A stretch of DNA of 64,000 bases from Pelagomonas calceolata (lineage: Eukaryota; Sar; Pelagophyceae; Pelagomonadales; Pelagomonadaceae): assembly GCA_918797485.1 (NCBI GenBank), contig CAKKNE010000004.1:3410001-3474000 (forward strand), in the 5' to 3' direction. Positions within the stretch are counted from its first letter, which is position 1; the number at the start of each line of letters is the position of its first letter. The position numbers were made by a program, and so were the translations under genes. This document shows positions 1-8,244 of this stretch, one piece after another. The notes beneath the pieces are model-generated. The model saw nothing but the letters and a program-made list of their open reading frames with translations, did not search any database and was not told where the DNA came from.

Positions 1-98
1 GCTCGGGCGATGCGGGCTGCGCCGTGACCTCACACAGTGGTACCGTAGCCTAGCCATCAAGCAAAGCAGCCCATACTCACAACGCAGCCATACAACTA

Positions 99-632
99 AT
101 GGGCTGCTGCACCTCAAAAGTCAATGCGGATCCCGTGTCGACGATTCTCGTCATCGGCCCGGAAAGCGCCGGCAAGACCACGTTGCTCCGGTCCGTCGGC
201 CGGCGCTGCGCCGGCGCCGACGAGAGCCAGCCGGTCCGGACGATGCCGACGATAGGCCAGGAGGTCGAGTACCTCGAGGCGCCTGGCGCGCGCGTCATGC
301 TTCAAGAAATCGGGGGCTGCATGGCGCCGACGTGGCCGCGCTACTACGACCGGGCGGCGGCTGTCCTGTTCGTCGTCGACGCGGCGGCGCCGGAGACCTG
401 GGCCGAGGCGCTCGTTTTGTTAGAGGAGCTGGTCGGGGCCGTGCAGAAGCCCATTGGAGTCGTGCTGAACAAGCTCGACGCGGCCGCGGCGGACGGCGTC
501 GCCGCGCGCGGGCTCCTCGGCCTCGAGGAGCTGGCCGTGGACGTATTCGAGGGCTCGCTGACGGGGAAAGGCGCCCTCGTCGACGACCTGAAGGGGTTCG
601 CCCTGGCCGCGCGGCCGCTAAGTATCAAGTAG
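99..632 (+). CDS. ARL16: ARL16-like small GTPase
   Basis: A 177-residue ARF-family GTPase. The P-loop GPESAGKT is at residues 20-27, the G3 region reads QEIGGCMAPTW from residue 69 and the G4 motif NKLD is at 124-127. The IGGC..W..YY stretch replaces the usual DVGGQ of ARF proteins and is characteristic of ARL16, whose animal relatives act in Golgi-to-cilium traffic. The protein begins MGCC, so N-myristoylation at Gly2 with palmitoylation of Cys3/Cys4 is plausible and would give membrane attachment. The catalytic Gln of canonical ARFs is absent, as in ARL16, so GTP hydrolysis may be slow or need a partner. The start is the first ATG of the frame. The next gene converges on it with 17 bp between stop codons. 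Confidence 0.85.
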   Translation: MGCCTSKVNADPVSTILVIGPESAGKTTLLRSVGRRCAGADESQPVRTMPTIGQEVEYLEAPGARVMLQEIGGCMAPTWPRYYDRAAAVLFVVDAAAPETWAEALVLLEELVGAVQKPIGVVLNKLDAAAADGVAARGLLGLEELAVDVFEGSLTGKGALVDDLKGFALAARPLSIK

Positions 633-649
633 TAGTAGCACAGTCTTTC

Positions 650-3600
650 TTACATGCCAGTGGCCGCGGCGGCGAGGAAACGCTCCGTCATCTCCCCAAA
701 GGCCGGCCAACCAGCGAGCCCCTCGGGCGTCGCGGGATATTCGCCGTGCGCGAGGCCGGACGCCGCGTACCAGGCGCCGAGGGGGCCGTGGAGCTCCTGC
801 AACTCGGCGAGCTCCGGCGCTCCCTCCGGTGCCGCCGCGGGTTCGAGCTCCATCGGCGCGGTCACTTCCTCGGCAGCAGTGGCGATAGGTGGCTGCGCCG
901 GCGCCGCTTCGGCGACGGGGGTTGATGGCGCCGCGGCGGCCGGCGCCGGGGTGGCCAGCGCCGCGTCCTCACGCTGCAGCGCGAGCGCGATGGCCTCGTC
1001 GCTACTGACCGAGGAGTGCGGGAGCGCCGCCGCCGCGTCCGCGGGAGGCGGGGACGTCGCCGCCGCGGGCGCAGGCGGCGGGGGCGTCGGCGGCGCTGCT
1101 GCGGGCGCCGCGGCGGGCTCGGCGGCCGACGGCTCCTCGAGCGGCTCGAGTTGTTCCGCGCGCCGCGACGCCGTCTTGCCGTCGCCGAAGGTGATCGTGT
1201 ACCAGCTGCCACCGCCCAGCGTCGACTTGCATCGCTGCCCCGTTTCGAGGTCGCGGCACGGGCAGCCCGGAACGCGCAGTTTCGCGGCCTTCGCGTCCCT
1301 CAGCGACTCCCTGACGGCAATCTGCAGGTGGCGGTCCTCGACGCCCGTCGAACGGTCGACGGCGCCCGCGCGCCGCGGCGCCGTGGCCACGAGGTAGCCG
1401 CAGCCCTGCAAATTCCGCGGCACGCCGCCGATCGAAGCCAAAGCGTCGGCCGTGCCCGAGCGCTCGTCGGGCCGGGTCTCGGGCATGCCGGACGCGTCCT
1501 CCTCGTAGGTCGTCAGGACCTCGTCGCCGGGCTTGACGTCCCGCACGAGCTCCCAGCCCCACAACACGGCTTGTCCGCACGTGGCCTCGCGGCCCCGTAA
1601 GGCGCGCCAGGCGACCGTGGGCTGCTTGGCACCTCTAGCTTCGTTGACGAAGAAGGTGCGCGTCGCCACTCTATTTTCTTCGTCTCGAAGCACCATGTAG
1701 CCGTCACCTCCGATGTAGACGTAGTCGAAGGCGCCCAAGCGCTTGTAGCCGTCTCCGACCTTGTGAGCGACGCCCGGGTCCTTGAGCACCGTGCCCTTCT
1801 TTAATCGCTTGGTGAAGAGCACGCCGCGGCCCGCGGCGTCGCTCTGGCGCGCGTCGCCGACGTCGCGCGTCACCTCCGTGCACGCGCCGAGGCGCTCGAA
1901 GAGGCGTTTGGCTTCGGCCGTGGCCGCCTGGTCCTCAACTTCGGGCAGGCCGAGGCGCGCGCGGACCTCGGCCGGCTCCGGCGGCGCCCAAGGGTCCGGC
2001 GGCGGCGGCCGCGCGCGCGGCTTGCGGGCGCGCTTCGGCGCCGGCGCGACGTCCTCGTCGGAAGACGACGACGAGGCGGACGGCGCGCGCGCGCGCTTCT
2101 GGGGCGCCTTCTTCGGCTGGACAGCCTGGCCCAGCGGCACGGGCCCCTTGTTCGCGCCGCCGCGGAACGACTGGATGGGCGTGCCGTCGGGCAGGTAGAG
2201 CACGTGGTAGGCGTTGTGCTTCGACGTGACGCCGGTCGCCTTCGTGAAGGCGGCCGGCGAGTCGTAGGTCTTGCCCTTGTACTGGAGCCGGCCGTCCTCG
2301 AGGAGCGTGCCCTCGGCGCGATGGTGGTCCGGCAGCGACCGGTGCCACTCAACGATGATGGGGCCCGGCGCGATGAGGCCCGCGGCGATCAAGCCGGCCA
2401 GCGTGCCGTGGTTCGCCACCTGGCCCTTCCTGTCCCGGACGACGAGCGCGGGCACCGCCGGCTTCGCGTCGGAGCGCCGCCGCTTCGCCGGCCGGCGCTC
2501 CGGCGTCGGCGACGGCTCGGTGTCAGAGTCGGAGTCCTCGTCGGCGGCCGGCGGCGCCGGCGCCGGCGCCGGCGCTGGCCTCGGCGCGGCGTCGCGCAGC
2601 GCCTTGATGTGGCACGGCTTCACGCGCCCGTCGTGGTCGCCGTCGTCGAAGTCGACGGCGTAGAGGAAGCCGTCGCCGTCCGCCTTGACGGCCTTGATGG
2701 TGCCCTCGTACATGGCGCCCCACGCGCCGCGGTAGCGCGCCTTGACGCGGTCGCCGACCTTGTAGGCCGGTGCTTCCGCCGCGGCGTCGTCGGCCGCCGG
2801 CGCTGGAGCTTCTTCTGAGCCCGAGTCCGAGTCCGACTCCGAGTCCGACTCGTCGACGGCGTCCCGGGCCTCGTACTTGTCGCGGATGTGTTGCGGGGCC
2901 AGCCTGTCCGGATTATTGGCGATGAGCCGGCTGATGTAACCGTCGGTCATGCCCGTGTACGCCCTCGCCGCGTCCACCCGAGAGGCAAAGCGCCGCCACT
3001 TCTTGTCGCCGACGCGGCGGATCTCGCAGGCTTGACTCCGACTCGGCGCCGGGACTTCCTCACCGTCGGAGTCGACGGGCCTGCGCGCCTCGAGGTGGCG
3101 CAATCTCGCTGGGCACTTGTCGGGATGGTTCACGAGCTTCGAGACGTCGGCCGGGGTCAGGCCGAACGCCTTCGCCGCGTCGTTTTGCATAGCGAAGCCG
3201 CGCCACGCCGTGTCGCCGACGCTGCGCATCTCGATGACGACGGGCCGCTCGTCGCCCGAGTCCGACTCGGGAGCTTCGTCGTCGTCGTCATCATCGTCGT
3301 CGTCGTCGCTCGGCTCCGGCGGCGGCGGCGGCGCGCCGCCGGTCGGCGGCGGCGGCGCCTCGTCGTCGTCGTCGTCGTTGTCGTCGTCCTCCCCACTCGG
3401 ATCCGGCGGCGGTGGCGGCGCGGCGGCGGCGGGCGCGGGCGCGGCCGGCGCCGCGGCCGGCGCGGCGCCAGGCAACGCGGCGCCCGGCTCGTTCAGCGCC
3501 GCGACGGCCTTGCGGAACTTCGCGCGCACGAGCATCTTCCACTGCGCCGTGAGCTCCGCGAGTTCGGCCGGCTCGGCCTGACGCACCTCCTCGATGCAGT

Positions 3601-3706
3601 CCGCGACGGCGAGCACGTCGTCCGTGCGCGCCTGGACGAGCGGGATGCTGTCGCAGAAGCGCTGGATGCAGGGCGTGCGCCCGCCGCAGGGGCAGAGGAC
3701 GTTCAT
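650..3706 (-). CDS. Large acidic SET-like / RAMA-like chromatin protein
   Basis: A 1018-residue low-complexity protein with several modules. Residues about 154-205 and 226-280 are two copies of a module shaped like VGDxxWRxFAxxxDAAxAxG followed by a helix-turn pattern. Residues 314-370 look like a Tudor/chromo-barrel fold (YKVGDRVKARYRGAW). Residues 440-515 contain GTLLEDGRLQYKGKTYDSP, which resembles a RAMA domain. Residues 625-737 have the pattern of a degenerate SET domain (GRGVLFTKRLKKGTVL near its start, GDEVLTTYEED near its end). Two UIM-like helices occur near 790-806 and 917-932. Linkers are acidic or Pro/Ala runs and a basic RRPAKRRR stretch near 404 suggests nuclear location. Chromatin reading or modification is an inference; the SET core lacks an obvious NHxC motif and may be inactive. 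The protein starts MNVLCPCGG, a small Cys cluster. Confidence 0.7.
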   Translation of the reverse strand: MNVLCPCGGRTPCIQRFCDSIPLVQARTDDVLAVADCIEEVRQAEPAELAELTAQWKMLVRAKFRKAVAALNEPGAALPGAAPAAAPAAPAPAAAAPPPPPDPSGEDDDNDDDDDEAPPPPTGGAPPPPPEPSDDDDDDDDDDEAPESDSGDERPVVIEMRSVGDTAWRGFAMQNDAAKAFGLTPADVSKLVNHPDKCPARLRHLEARRPVDSDGEEVPAPSRSQACEIRRVGDKKWRRFASRVDAARAYTGMTDGYISRLIANNPDRLAPQHIRDKYEARDAVDESDSESDSDSGSEEAPAPAADDAAAEAPAYKVGDRVKARYRGAWGAMYEGTIKAVKADGDGFLYAVDFDDGDHDGRVKPCHIKALRDAAPRPAPAPAPAPPAADEDSDSDTEPSPTPERRPAKRRRSDAKPAVPALVVRDRKGQVANHGTLAGLIAAGLIAPGPIIVEWHRSLPDHHRAEGTLLEDGRLQYKGKTYDSPAAFTKATGVTSKHNAYHVLYLPDGTPIQSFRGGANKGPVPLGQAVQPKKAPQKRARAPSASSSSSDEDVAPAPKRARKPRARPPPPDPWAPPEPAEVRARLGLPEVEDQAATAEAKRLFERLGACTEVTRDVGDARQSDAAGRGVLFTKRLKKGTVLKDPGVAHKVGDGYKRLGAFDYVYIGGDGYMVLRDEENRVATRTFFVNEARGAKQPTVAWRALRGREATCGQAVLWGWELVRDVKPGDEVLTTYEEDASGMPETRPDERSGTADALASIGGVPRNLQGCGYLVATAPRRAGAVDRSTGVEDRHLQIAVRESLRDAKAAKLRVPGCPCRDLETGQRCKSTLGGGSWYTITFGDGKTASRRAEQLEPLEEPSAAEPAAAPAAAPPTPPPPAPAAATSPPPADAAAALPHSSVSSDEAIALALQREDAALATPAPAAAAPSTPVAEAAPAQPPIATAAEEVTAPMELEPAAAPEGAPELAELQELHGPLGAWYAASGLAHGEYPATPEGLAGWPAFGEMTERFLAAAATGM

Positions 3707-3880
3707 TTTAGCGCTTTTGGGCCTTGGCGCCTTTCGGGTGTAGGGCCGAATACGGGCCCTGCGCGCGCCTCTGGCACGGATGACCGCGCTGCGCCGGCTC
3801 TATTCGAAAGTCGCCACACCCTGCGACCCGTGGGTCGCTCTAATGGCGTAGAACAAGGAGCCTCGACAAAAGCTCTCTGG

Positions 3881-3910
3881 TTTGCTAGTGTCTTACATTA
3901 CGCTAGCAAA
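3881..3910 (+). promoter_or_regulatory. CTAG palindromic promoter element, copy 1
   Basis: Arms TTTGCTAGTG and CGCTAGCAAA flank the core TCTTACATTA, the longest and cleanest palindrome of the series. It lies between divergent genes, 175 bp from the start of the SET-like gene and 85 bp before the ATG at 3995. See the finding on the whole family. Confidence 0.7.
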
Positions 3911-3994
3911 CAGATCCAGCCTCGACCCAAGTTTCCCTGGGAACGCGCTGCAGAAGCGAGGAACGCTGCCAGTACACTACTCAGAGCTGCCACA

Positions 3995-4623
3995 ATGAGG
4001 CTGGTCCTCGCGCTCTGCCTCTTGACCGTCCAGGCCTTCCAGACCCCGCGGCCCAGACCCGCGGCCCAGATCCAGCGGCGCGCCTTCCTCGACGACGACG
4101 ACGTCAGTGATTCGGCGTGATTTCCGACCTTTTCCGAACGTCGACGCCATGCTGCACCGCCTCGACGCCGTCGACGCGGCCGCGTGAGAGTCTACGCGTC
4201 TCGCGAGAGCGCCGCGGCAGTCTCGCGACGGTGTTAATCACACAGGGCTCGATCTGGGACACATTATTAAGAAACGGACCCATCAGCTTCGGGATTAGGG
4301 TGGCGCGGCCCGACTTCTACGAAGAGACGGTGGTCACGTACATGGAGACGAAAGGAGTGGATAGACTAGAAGCGCAGCGGCGCATGGACTTCATGTTCAA
4401 CGACCCGAACGGCTTCGGCGTCAACGAGTTGCGCGAGGAGCAGCTGGGCGAGAAGATCAACTACAACGTTAAGTCGGGCGTCCAGAACCGGCCGGTCTTC
4501 AGTGCCTTCTGGGCCGCATGGTGCTTCTACTTCTTCTTCATCTTCCTGCCGACGCGCGTTTCTGAACTCGGGGGCATCGACTTCACGCCGTCGAAGTTCG
4601 ACATCATGGGGCCCTACAACTAG
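3995..4623 (+). CDS. Plastid-targeted membrane protein, unknown function (one intron)
   Basis: Two exons, 3995-4102 and 4246-4623, give 161 residues. Exon 1 encodes a signal peptide (MRLVLALCLLTVQA) followed by FQTPRPRPAAQIQRR, the Phe-led basic transit peptide of heterokont plastid proteins. Exon 2 encodes the mature part, with a hydrophobic segment rich in Phe and Trp (FSAFWAAWCFYFFFIFLP) about residues 123-141 and a short tail ending IMGPYN. The intron (GTCAGTG...CACACAG, 143 nt) is inferred because exon 1 meets a stop directly after it and the frame resumes cleanly at GSIWDTLLRNG. I do not recognise the family; a small thylakoid membrane protein is a reasonable guess. Its start region is shared with the divergent SET-like gene. 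Confidence 0.7.
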
Positions 4624-4633
4624 ATTCACATAA

Positions 4634-5476
4634 CTATTTAAGAAAGTCTGCTGAGACCTCCAACACGTTGCCGTCGGGGTCTTGTATACGCTCAGCTCTA
4701 TCGCGCGCCGCGAGCCTTAAGGCGCCGACCGCGGAAACGCCTGTTGATGGTGGCTTCGCCCGTCGATCGGGCACGAGGAGCACACCAAAAGAAGATGGAG
4801 CCGCCTCTAGATAAATAGAGCCCTTGGGCGGGTTGGGATCAAAAGGCGACTCGCCCTCCTTCTTGTCGAAGGGCCGCGCGCGCGGGTACGGGGCGCGCTT
4901 GAACCCGTGACTTTCGTACCAGGCCGCGCTCTTCCGCGCGTCTTTTGATCGGTAGGCCACGTACATGAGGCGGTCGGGCGGCTCGTCGCCAACGAGCAGC
5001 CGCAGCGGCAACCCGCCCGGCGCGCCGACGGACCAGGCGCCGTAGCCGTCGCGCAGCTCGCCCCCGTACGTCACCATGCGCGACGCGCGGAACTGCAGCG
5101 GCAACGCGATTTGGACGTAGAGGACGGCGTCCGTTTCTGGAGAAGCCGGCGCGACGTCGTTCGCTGGTTGCAGCTCGAGCGAGAAGTGGCCGCCGTCGAC
5201 GTCGAACGACGACACGCCGAGCGTGAAGTCCTTCGGCCGCTCGAGGGCCGTCGGGCCGAACGAGGCCCGCGCGGCGCCGCCTTTTTCCGCTGTTACGGTC
5301 ATTCCCAATGCTTCACTTAAAAACGCTGCCGTCGCGGGCACGTCGCCGCAATTGACGACCAATGAGCGCGGGACGAGCGGTGCGTCGGCGAAGGTCGCAG
5401 CCTGCGCTGGCAGCGGTGCCAGTGCCAGCGTCTGCAGCACTGTACGGCGGTCCAGGCTTTGCGGTTGCAGTCGCAT
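4634..5476 (-). CDS. Plastid/lumen-type VOC (glyoxalase-fold) protein
   Basis: Starting at the methionine at 5476 (in-frame upstream Met codons reach 5545) gives 280 residues. The N-terminus MRLQPQSLDRRTVLQTLALA followed by PLPAQAAT resembles a twin-arginine thylakoid-lumen signal with an AxA cleavage site. The remainder is two VOC-type modules: SLVVNCGDVPATAAFLSEALGM near residue 39, and LMYVAYRSKDARKSAAWYES with a final RIQDPDGNVLEVS. The DPDGNxxE ending is a classical VOC/glyoxalase metal-ligand region. The substrate cannot be told from sequence. The gene converges on the 3995 gene with 10 bp between stop codons. Confidence 0.75.
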   Translation of the reverse strand: MRLQPQSLDRRTVLQTLALAPLPAQAATFADAPLVPRSLVVNCGDVPATAAFLSEALGMTVTAEKGGAARASFGPTALERPKDFTLGVSSFDVDGGHFSLELQPANDVAPASPETDAVLYVQIALPLQFRASRMVTYGGELRDGYGAWSVGAPGGLPLRLLVGDEPPDRLMYVAYRSKDARKSAAWYESHGFKRAPYPRARPFDKKEGESPFDPNPPKGSIYLEAAPSSFGVLLVPDRRAKPPSTGVSAVGALRLAARDRAERIQDPDGNVLEVSADFLK

Positions 5477-6005
5477 GGCTGCCGTGGCTGCAGCATAGAT
5501 GCAAACGGTTCGTATTATCGATGCGGGATGCATGACTGGCTGCATTTTGGCGCTCTGATGTTGTGCTGCTGCACTCCAGTCCTCACGGCCCTCAAGGTGA
5601 ATGTGCGACTATCTATGCTTCCCGGCGGACGGAATGCATCCAAAGGAGCCTTCAGATGGGTTCGAAATTTTCTAGTATGTTACGAGGACGCTAGGTTTTA
5701 TTTTGCGCGATCGCCATCGTCGTGCAGCTATTGCGAAGTGCTCGCTTAGGTAGCTCTCCAACCACCAACGTAAGTCGTCTCAGCCGAAGCCAGAGATCAC
5801 TTCTCTGAACTGAGGACTGCCCCGCCCTCCCCGCTCGCCAGCTTGGGTGCAAAGCGCAGCGAGGCTGCTTGCAGCCCTGCGCAGCGCCGCGCGCCGTCGC
5901 CGGCTCCCCGCGGTCCACGAGAGAGTAACAACGCACGCGAGAGAGTAACAAGCGCTCACTTTGTTACGCGCGCGCAGCTCGCCGCCGACGACACAAAAAG
6001 CAAAA
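5477..6005. promoter_or_regulatory. Divergent promoter region, VOC protein / eL22
   Basis: 529 bp shared by two divergent genes. It holds one CTAG-type palindrome (5672-5695, listed separately). Nearer the ribosomal gene is a direct repeat of CGAGAGAGTAACAA at 5918-5931 and 5938-5951, spaced 20 nt start to start, with a related TTTGTTACGCG just downstream. A duplicated site 55-90 bp before a ribosomal protein ATG is a plausible activator site. No further gene seen. Confidence 0.4.
5672..5695 (+). promoter_or_regulatory. CTAG palindromic promoter element, copy 2
   Basis: CTAG, then TATGTTACGAGGACG, then CTAGG. It lies 196 bp from the VOC gene start and 310 bp from the eL22 start. Same TTAC core as the other copies with a 15-nt spacer. 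Confidence 0.6.
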
Positions 6006-6365
6006 ATGCCGACCAAATCGAAAGCCGCGAAGAAGAAGACCGTCAAGTTCTACGTCGACTGCTGGCAGCCCGTCGAGGACTCCGTGCTTGACGTCGCGAC
6101 CTTCGAGAAGTTCCTGCGGGACACGATCAAGGTCGACAACAAGGCGGGCAACCTCGGCGACAAGGTCGTCCTCAGCACGGAGAAGACGAAGGTCGTCGTC
6201 CAGGCGACGGACGGCGTCATCGCGAAGCGGTACCTGAAGTACTTGACGAAGAAGTACCTCAAGAAGCAGCAGCTCCGCGACTACCTCCACGTCGTCGCGA
6301 CGGCGAAAAACACGTACGAGATGCGCTACTTCAGCATCAACTCCGAGGGCGACGACGAGGCGTAA
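6006..6365 (+). CDS. RPL22: 60S ribosomal protein eL22
   Basis: A 119-residue protein starting MPTKSKAAKKKTVKFYVDC. The basic N-terminus, the VKFYVDCWQPVEDSVLDVATFEKFLRD-type core and the ending YEMRYFSI followed by an acidic tail (NSEGDDEA) match eukaryotic eL22 in order and length. It binds rRNA in the 60S subunit and is not essential for peptide bond formation in other eukaryotes. The start at 6006 is preceded by AAAA, a good initiation context; an upstream in-frame Met at 5961 would add a non-conserved 15 residues and is rejected. No intron is needed. It faces the next gene tail to tail with 6 bp between stops. Confidence 0.95.
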   Translation: MPTKSKAAKKKTVKFYVDCWQPVEDSVLDVATFEKFLRDTIKVDNKAGNLGDKVVLSTEKTKVVVQATDGVIAKRYLKYLTKKYLKKQQLRDYLHVVATAKNTYEMRYFSINSEGDDEA

Positions 6366-6371
6366 AAATTG

Positions 6372-7967
6372 TTACCTTAGTGAGTTCGTGCACCGCAGCA
6401 GCACGTCAGCTATTTCGACGTGCGGCGGCGCCGTGAGGATATACAAAGCCGCGTCGACGACGTCGCGCGCCTCCAAAGCGTCGGCCGCCGCATACACTAA
6501 GTCCGACGCCGCCTTTCCATTTTTCGCGGCATAGAAGTCCGACACGACGAGCCCGGGCGAGATCGACGAGACTCTGTAAGGAGACTGCTTCGCGCGCAGT
6601 TCCCGCCGCGTCGCCTCGGCCAGCGCCCGCACCGCGGCCTTGGACGCCGCGTAGATCCCCAAATCCGTCGCGTCGGGCATTCTATGAGCTGAAAGTGAGG
6701 AAATGTGTAGCACGTGGCCCCGCGGCGCCTTCATCCTTTCGAGCAGGGCGAAGTAGGCCGTGGACCACGCCGCCGGCGCCACCGTGTTGATGGCAAACGT
6801 CTCGTTTATTGCGCTTTCGCTGCCCCCCAGGACGACCGCGCCGTCCCGCGCGACGCCGGCGTTGTTGATCAGAGCAAAAGGGGGTGATGCACAAGCATCC
6901 AAGGCCTTTGTGATCGTAGCTGGGTCGGTCACATCCCCAACCACACAAATGATCCGCTCACCAATACGTTTCCGTAACGCTTCCAGCCGGTCCGCCCTTC
7001 TAGCCACGGCCACGACACGTACTTTCAACTCGCAAGCAAGCGCCTCGCACAGAGCCGCCCCAATACCGGCGGAGGCGCCCGTCACGATGCAGACGCCGTC
7101 GACGAACGCCGGAGACGCTTCTAGCGCCAGCGCCCTCGAACAGCGCGGCTGGTCGCGCGCCTTCCGTTTGATCGCATCTTGTTCCAATTGTGCTTTGATT
7201 TTATCAGCGACAGTCGACTTCTTCTTCAACCCCCGCGCGAATTTGGAAAACGCGCCCTTCGAGAGCGTCGAGTCGCGGAACTCGTCTTTCAGTCTATTGC
7301 CATCAATATCTTCTCTAGCATAACATAAATCAACTCGAATCACGAGCTTCACGCCCTTCGTCAAAGGAGGACACGCGTGCAGGATGTCGTGCTCAAACAC
7401 CAGAGCCATGCCTCTTTTGGGTTTGACTGGTATGCCGCGCTTGTAACAGACCTCCGGGAAAACGTCGTCGCGCGGGTTTGCTGGTGGAGGCGCGGACTTG
7501 GGCGAGGGCAACAAGCACGTCTCGCAGCCCTCGTAGCCCTCATTCAGATACAACAGTATGGTGAAGAGACTCGCGTTCGGCTCCTTCACAGGCGTATGTT
7601 TATCCCCACCAGACGTGTCCGGGTGCGGCGCGACGCTCGCGCCCTCCGGGTACTTGACAAAGCGGAAGGTTGGGGTGACGCCGACCAAGCGCCTCCTTTT
7701 GTGGACCGGCGGGCAGAACGGCCTGAGCCTCTCGAAGATAGTAAGGGCCCACGCGTCATCATCAAAACGCGCTCGCAAGCCCGTCTGCAGCGGCGCCATG
7801 GGGCTCGGTTTCCAGCCGCTCGCGTCCGCCATTTGTATTAGTTGGGAGCACTCCTTGGCGTCGAGGACGTCGTCCACCGTAAACGCGAGTTTCGAGTTGT
7901 CGAGCGTCCACTCCTTCGGCAGCCGGTGGCGCGTGTAGGCGCGGTCTTTCGCAACCATGCTAGCCAT
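6372..7967 (-). CDS. Prolyl-4-hydroxylase-like / short-chain dehydrogenase fusion
   Basis: One uninterrupted 531-residue frame with two enzymes. Residues about 25-216 are a 2-oxoglutarate/Fe(II) dioxygenase of the prolyl-4-hydroxylase type: iron ligands H115-x-D117 (PHPDTSG) and H197 (FEHDILHACPPLTKG), with a likely 2-oxoglutarate-binding basic residue at 207 or 211. After a basic coiled linker (220-290), residues 291-531 are a short-chain dehydrogenase: TGASAGIG at 296-303, NNAG at 368-371, Ser423/424 and YAASK (Tyr439, Lys443). All catalytic residues of both halves are present, so both activities look intact. No signal peptide is obvious. Hydroxylation followed by oxidation of the product is a natural hypothesis but not shown. 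Start chosen at the first Met; Met4 is also possible. Confidence 0.85.
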   Translation of the reverse strand: MASMVAKDRAYTRHRLPKEWTLDNSKLAFTVDDVLDAKECSQLIQMADASGWKPSPMAPLQTGLRARFDDDAWALTIFERLRPFCPPVHKRRRLVGVTPTFRFVKYPEGASVAPHPDTSGGDKHTPVKEPNASLFTILLYLNEGYEGCETCLLPSPKSAPPPANPRDDVFPEVCYKRGIPVKPKRGMALVFEHDILHACPPLTKGVKLVIRVDLCYAREDIDGNRLKDEFRDSTLSKGAFSKFARGLKKKSTVADKIKAQLEQDAIKRKARDQPRCSRALALEASPAFVDGVCIVTGASAGIGAALCEALACELKVRVVAVARRADRLEALRKRIGERIICVVGDVTDPATITKALDACASPPFALINNAGVARDGAVVLGGSESAINETFAINTVAPAAWSTAYFALLERMKAPRGHVLHISSLSAHRMPDATDLGIYAASKAAVRALAEATRRELRAKQSPYRVSSISPGLVVSDFYAAKNGKAASDLVYAAADALEARDVVDAALYILTAPPHVEIADVLLRCTNSLR

Positions 7968-8166
7968 TTTTTATCTGCTGCGTCGACGGCTACCGCGTCG
8001 ATGGCGTCTCGAAGTCTGGAGAGCTTATCTCACAACTGGGGCAGTACTGTGTGTAGTGATCGATCCTATGTGGACGGATATGCAGCAAATGGGTCCAGGA
8101 ACCTCGCTGCGACCGTCTTGCGCAACAGTGGAGCCGATTTGCCTGCCAAAACTGGTTTGCGGGCGT

Positions 8167-8190
8167 GCTAGCGTCCTGTAAGACACTAGC
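8167..8190 (-). promoter_or_regulatory. CTAG palindromic promoter element, copy 3
   Basis: On the minus strand this reads GCTAG, TGTCTTACAGGACG, CTAGC, a near-consensus copy. It lies 200 bp upstream of the hydroxylase/dehydrogenase fusion, in a 277-bp gap that otherwise shows nothing. Confidence 0.7.
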
Positions 8191-8244
8191 CGCAAAGATG
8201 CGGATGCCCTCACGTGCTGCGGCGAGCGATTACAAACACACACA

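Noticed and set aside
3881-3910. CTAG palindromes considered as MITEs or transposon footprints
   Set aside because: No target-site duplications seen, element too short, and position is tied to gene starts.
2888-4120. A 410-codon plus-strand frame spanning the SET-like gene and the 3995 gene
   Set aside because: Antisense shadow with poly-Arg and poly-Val runs; only its end (from 3995) is a real exon.
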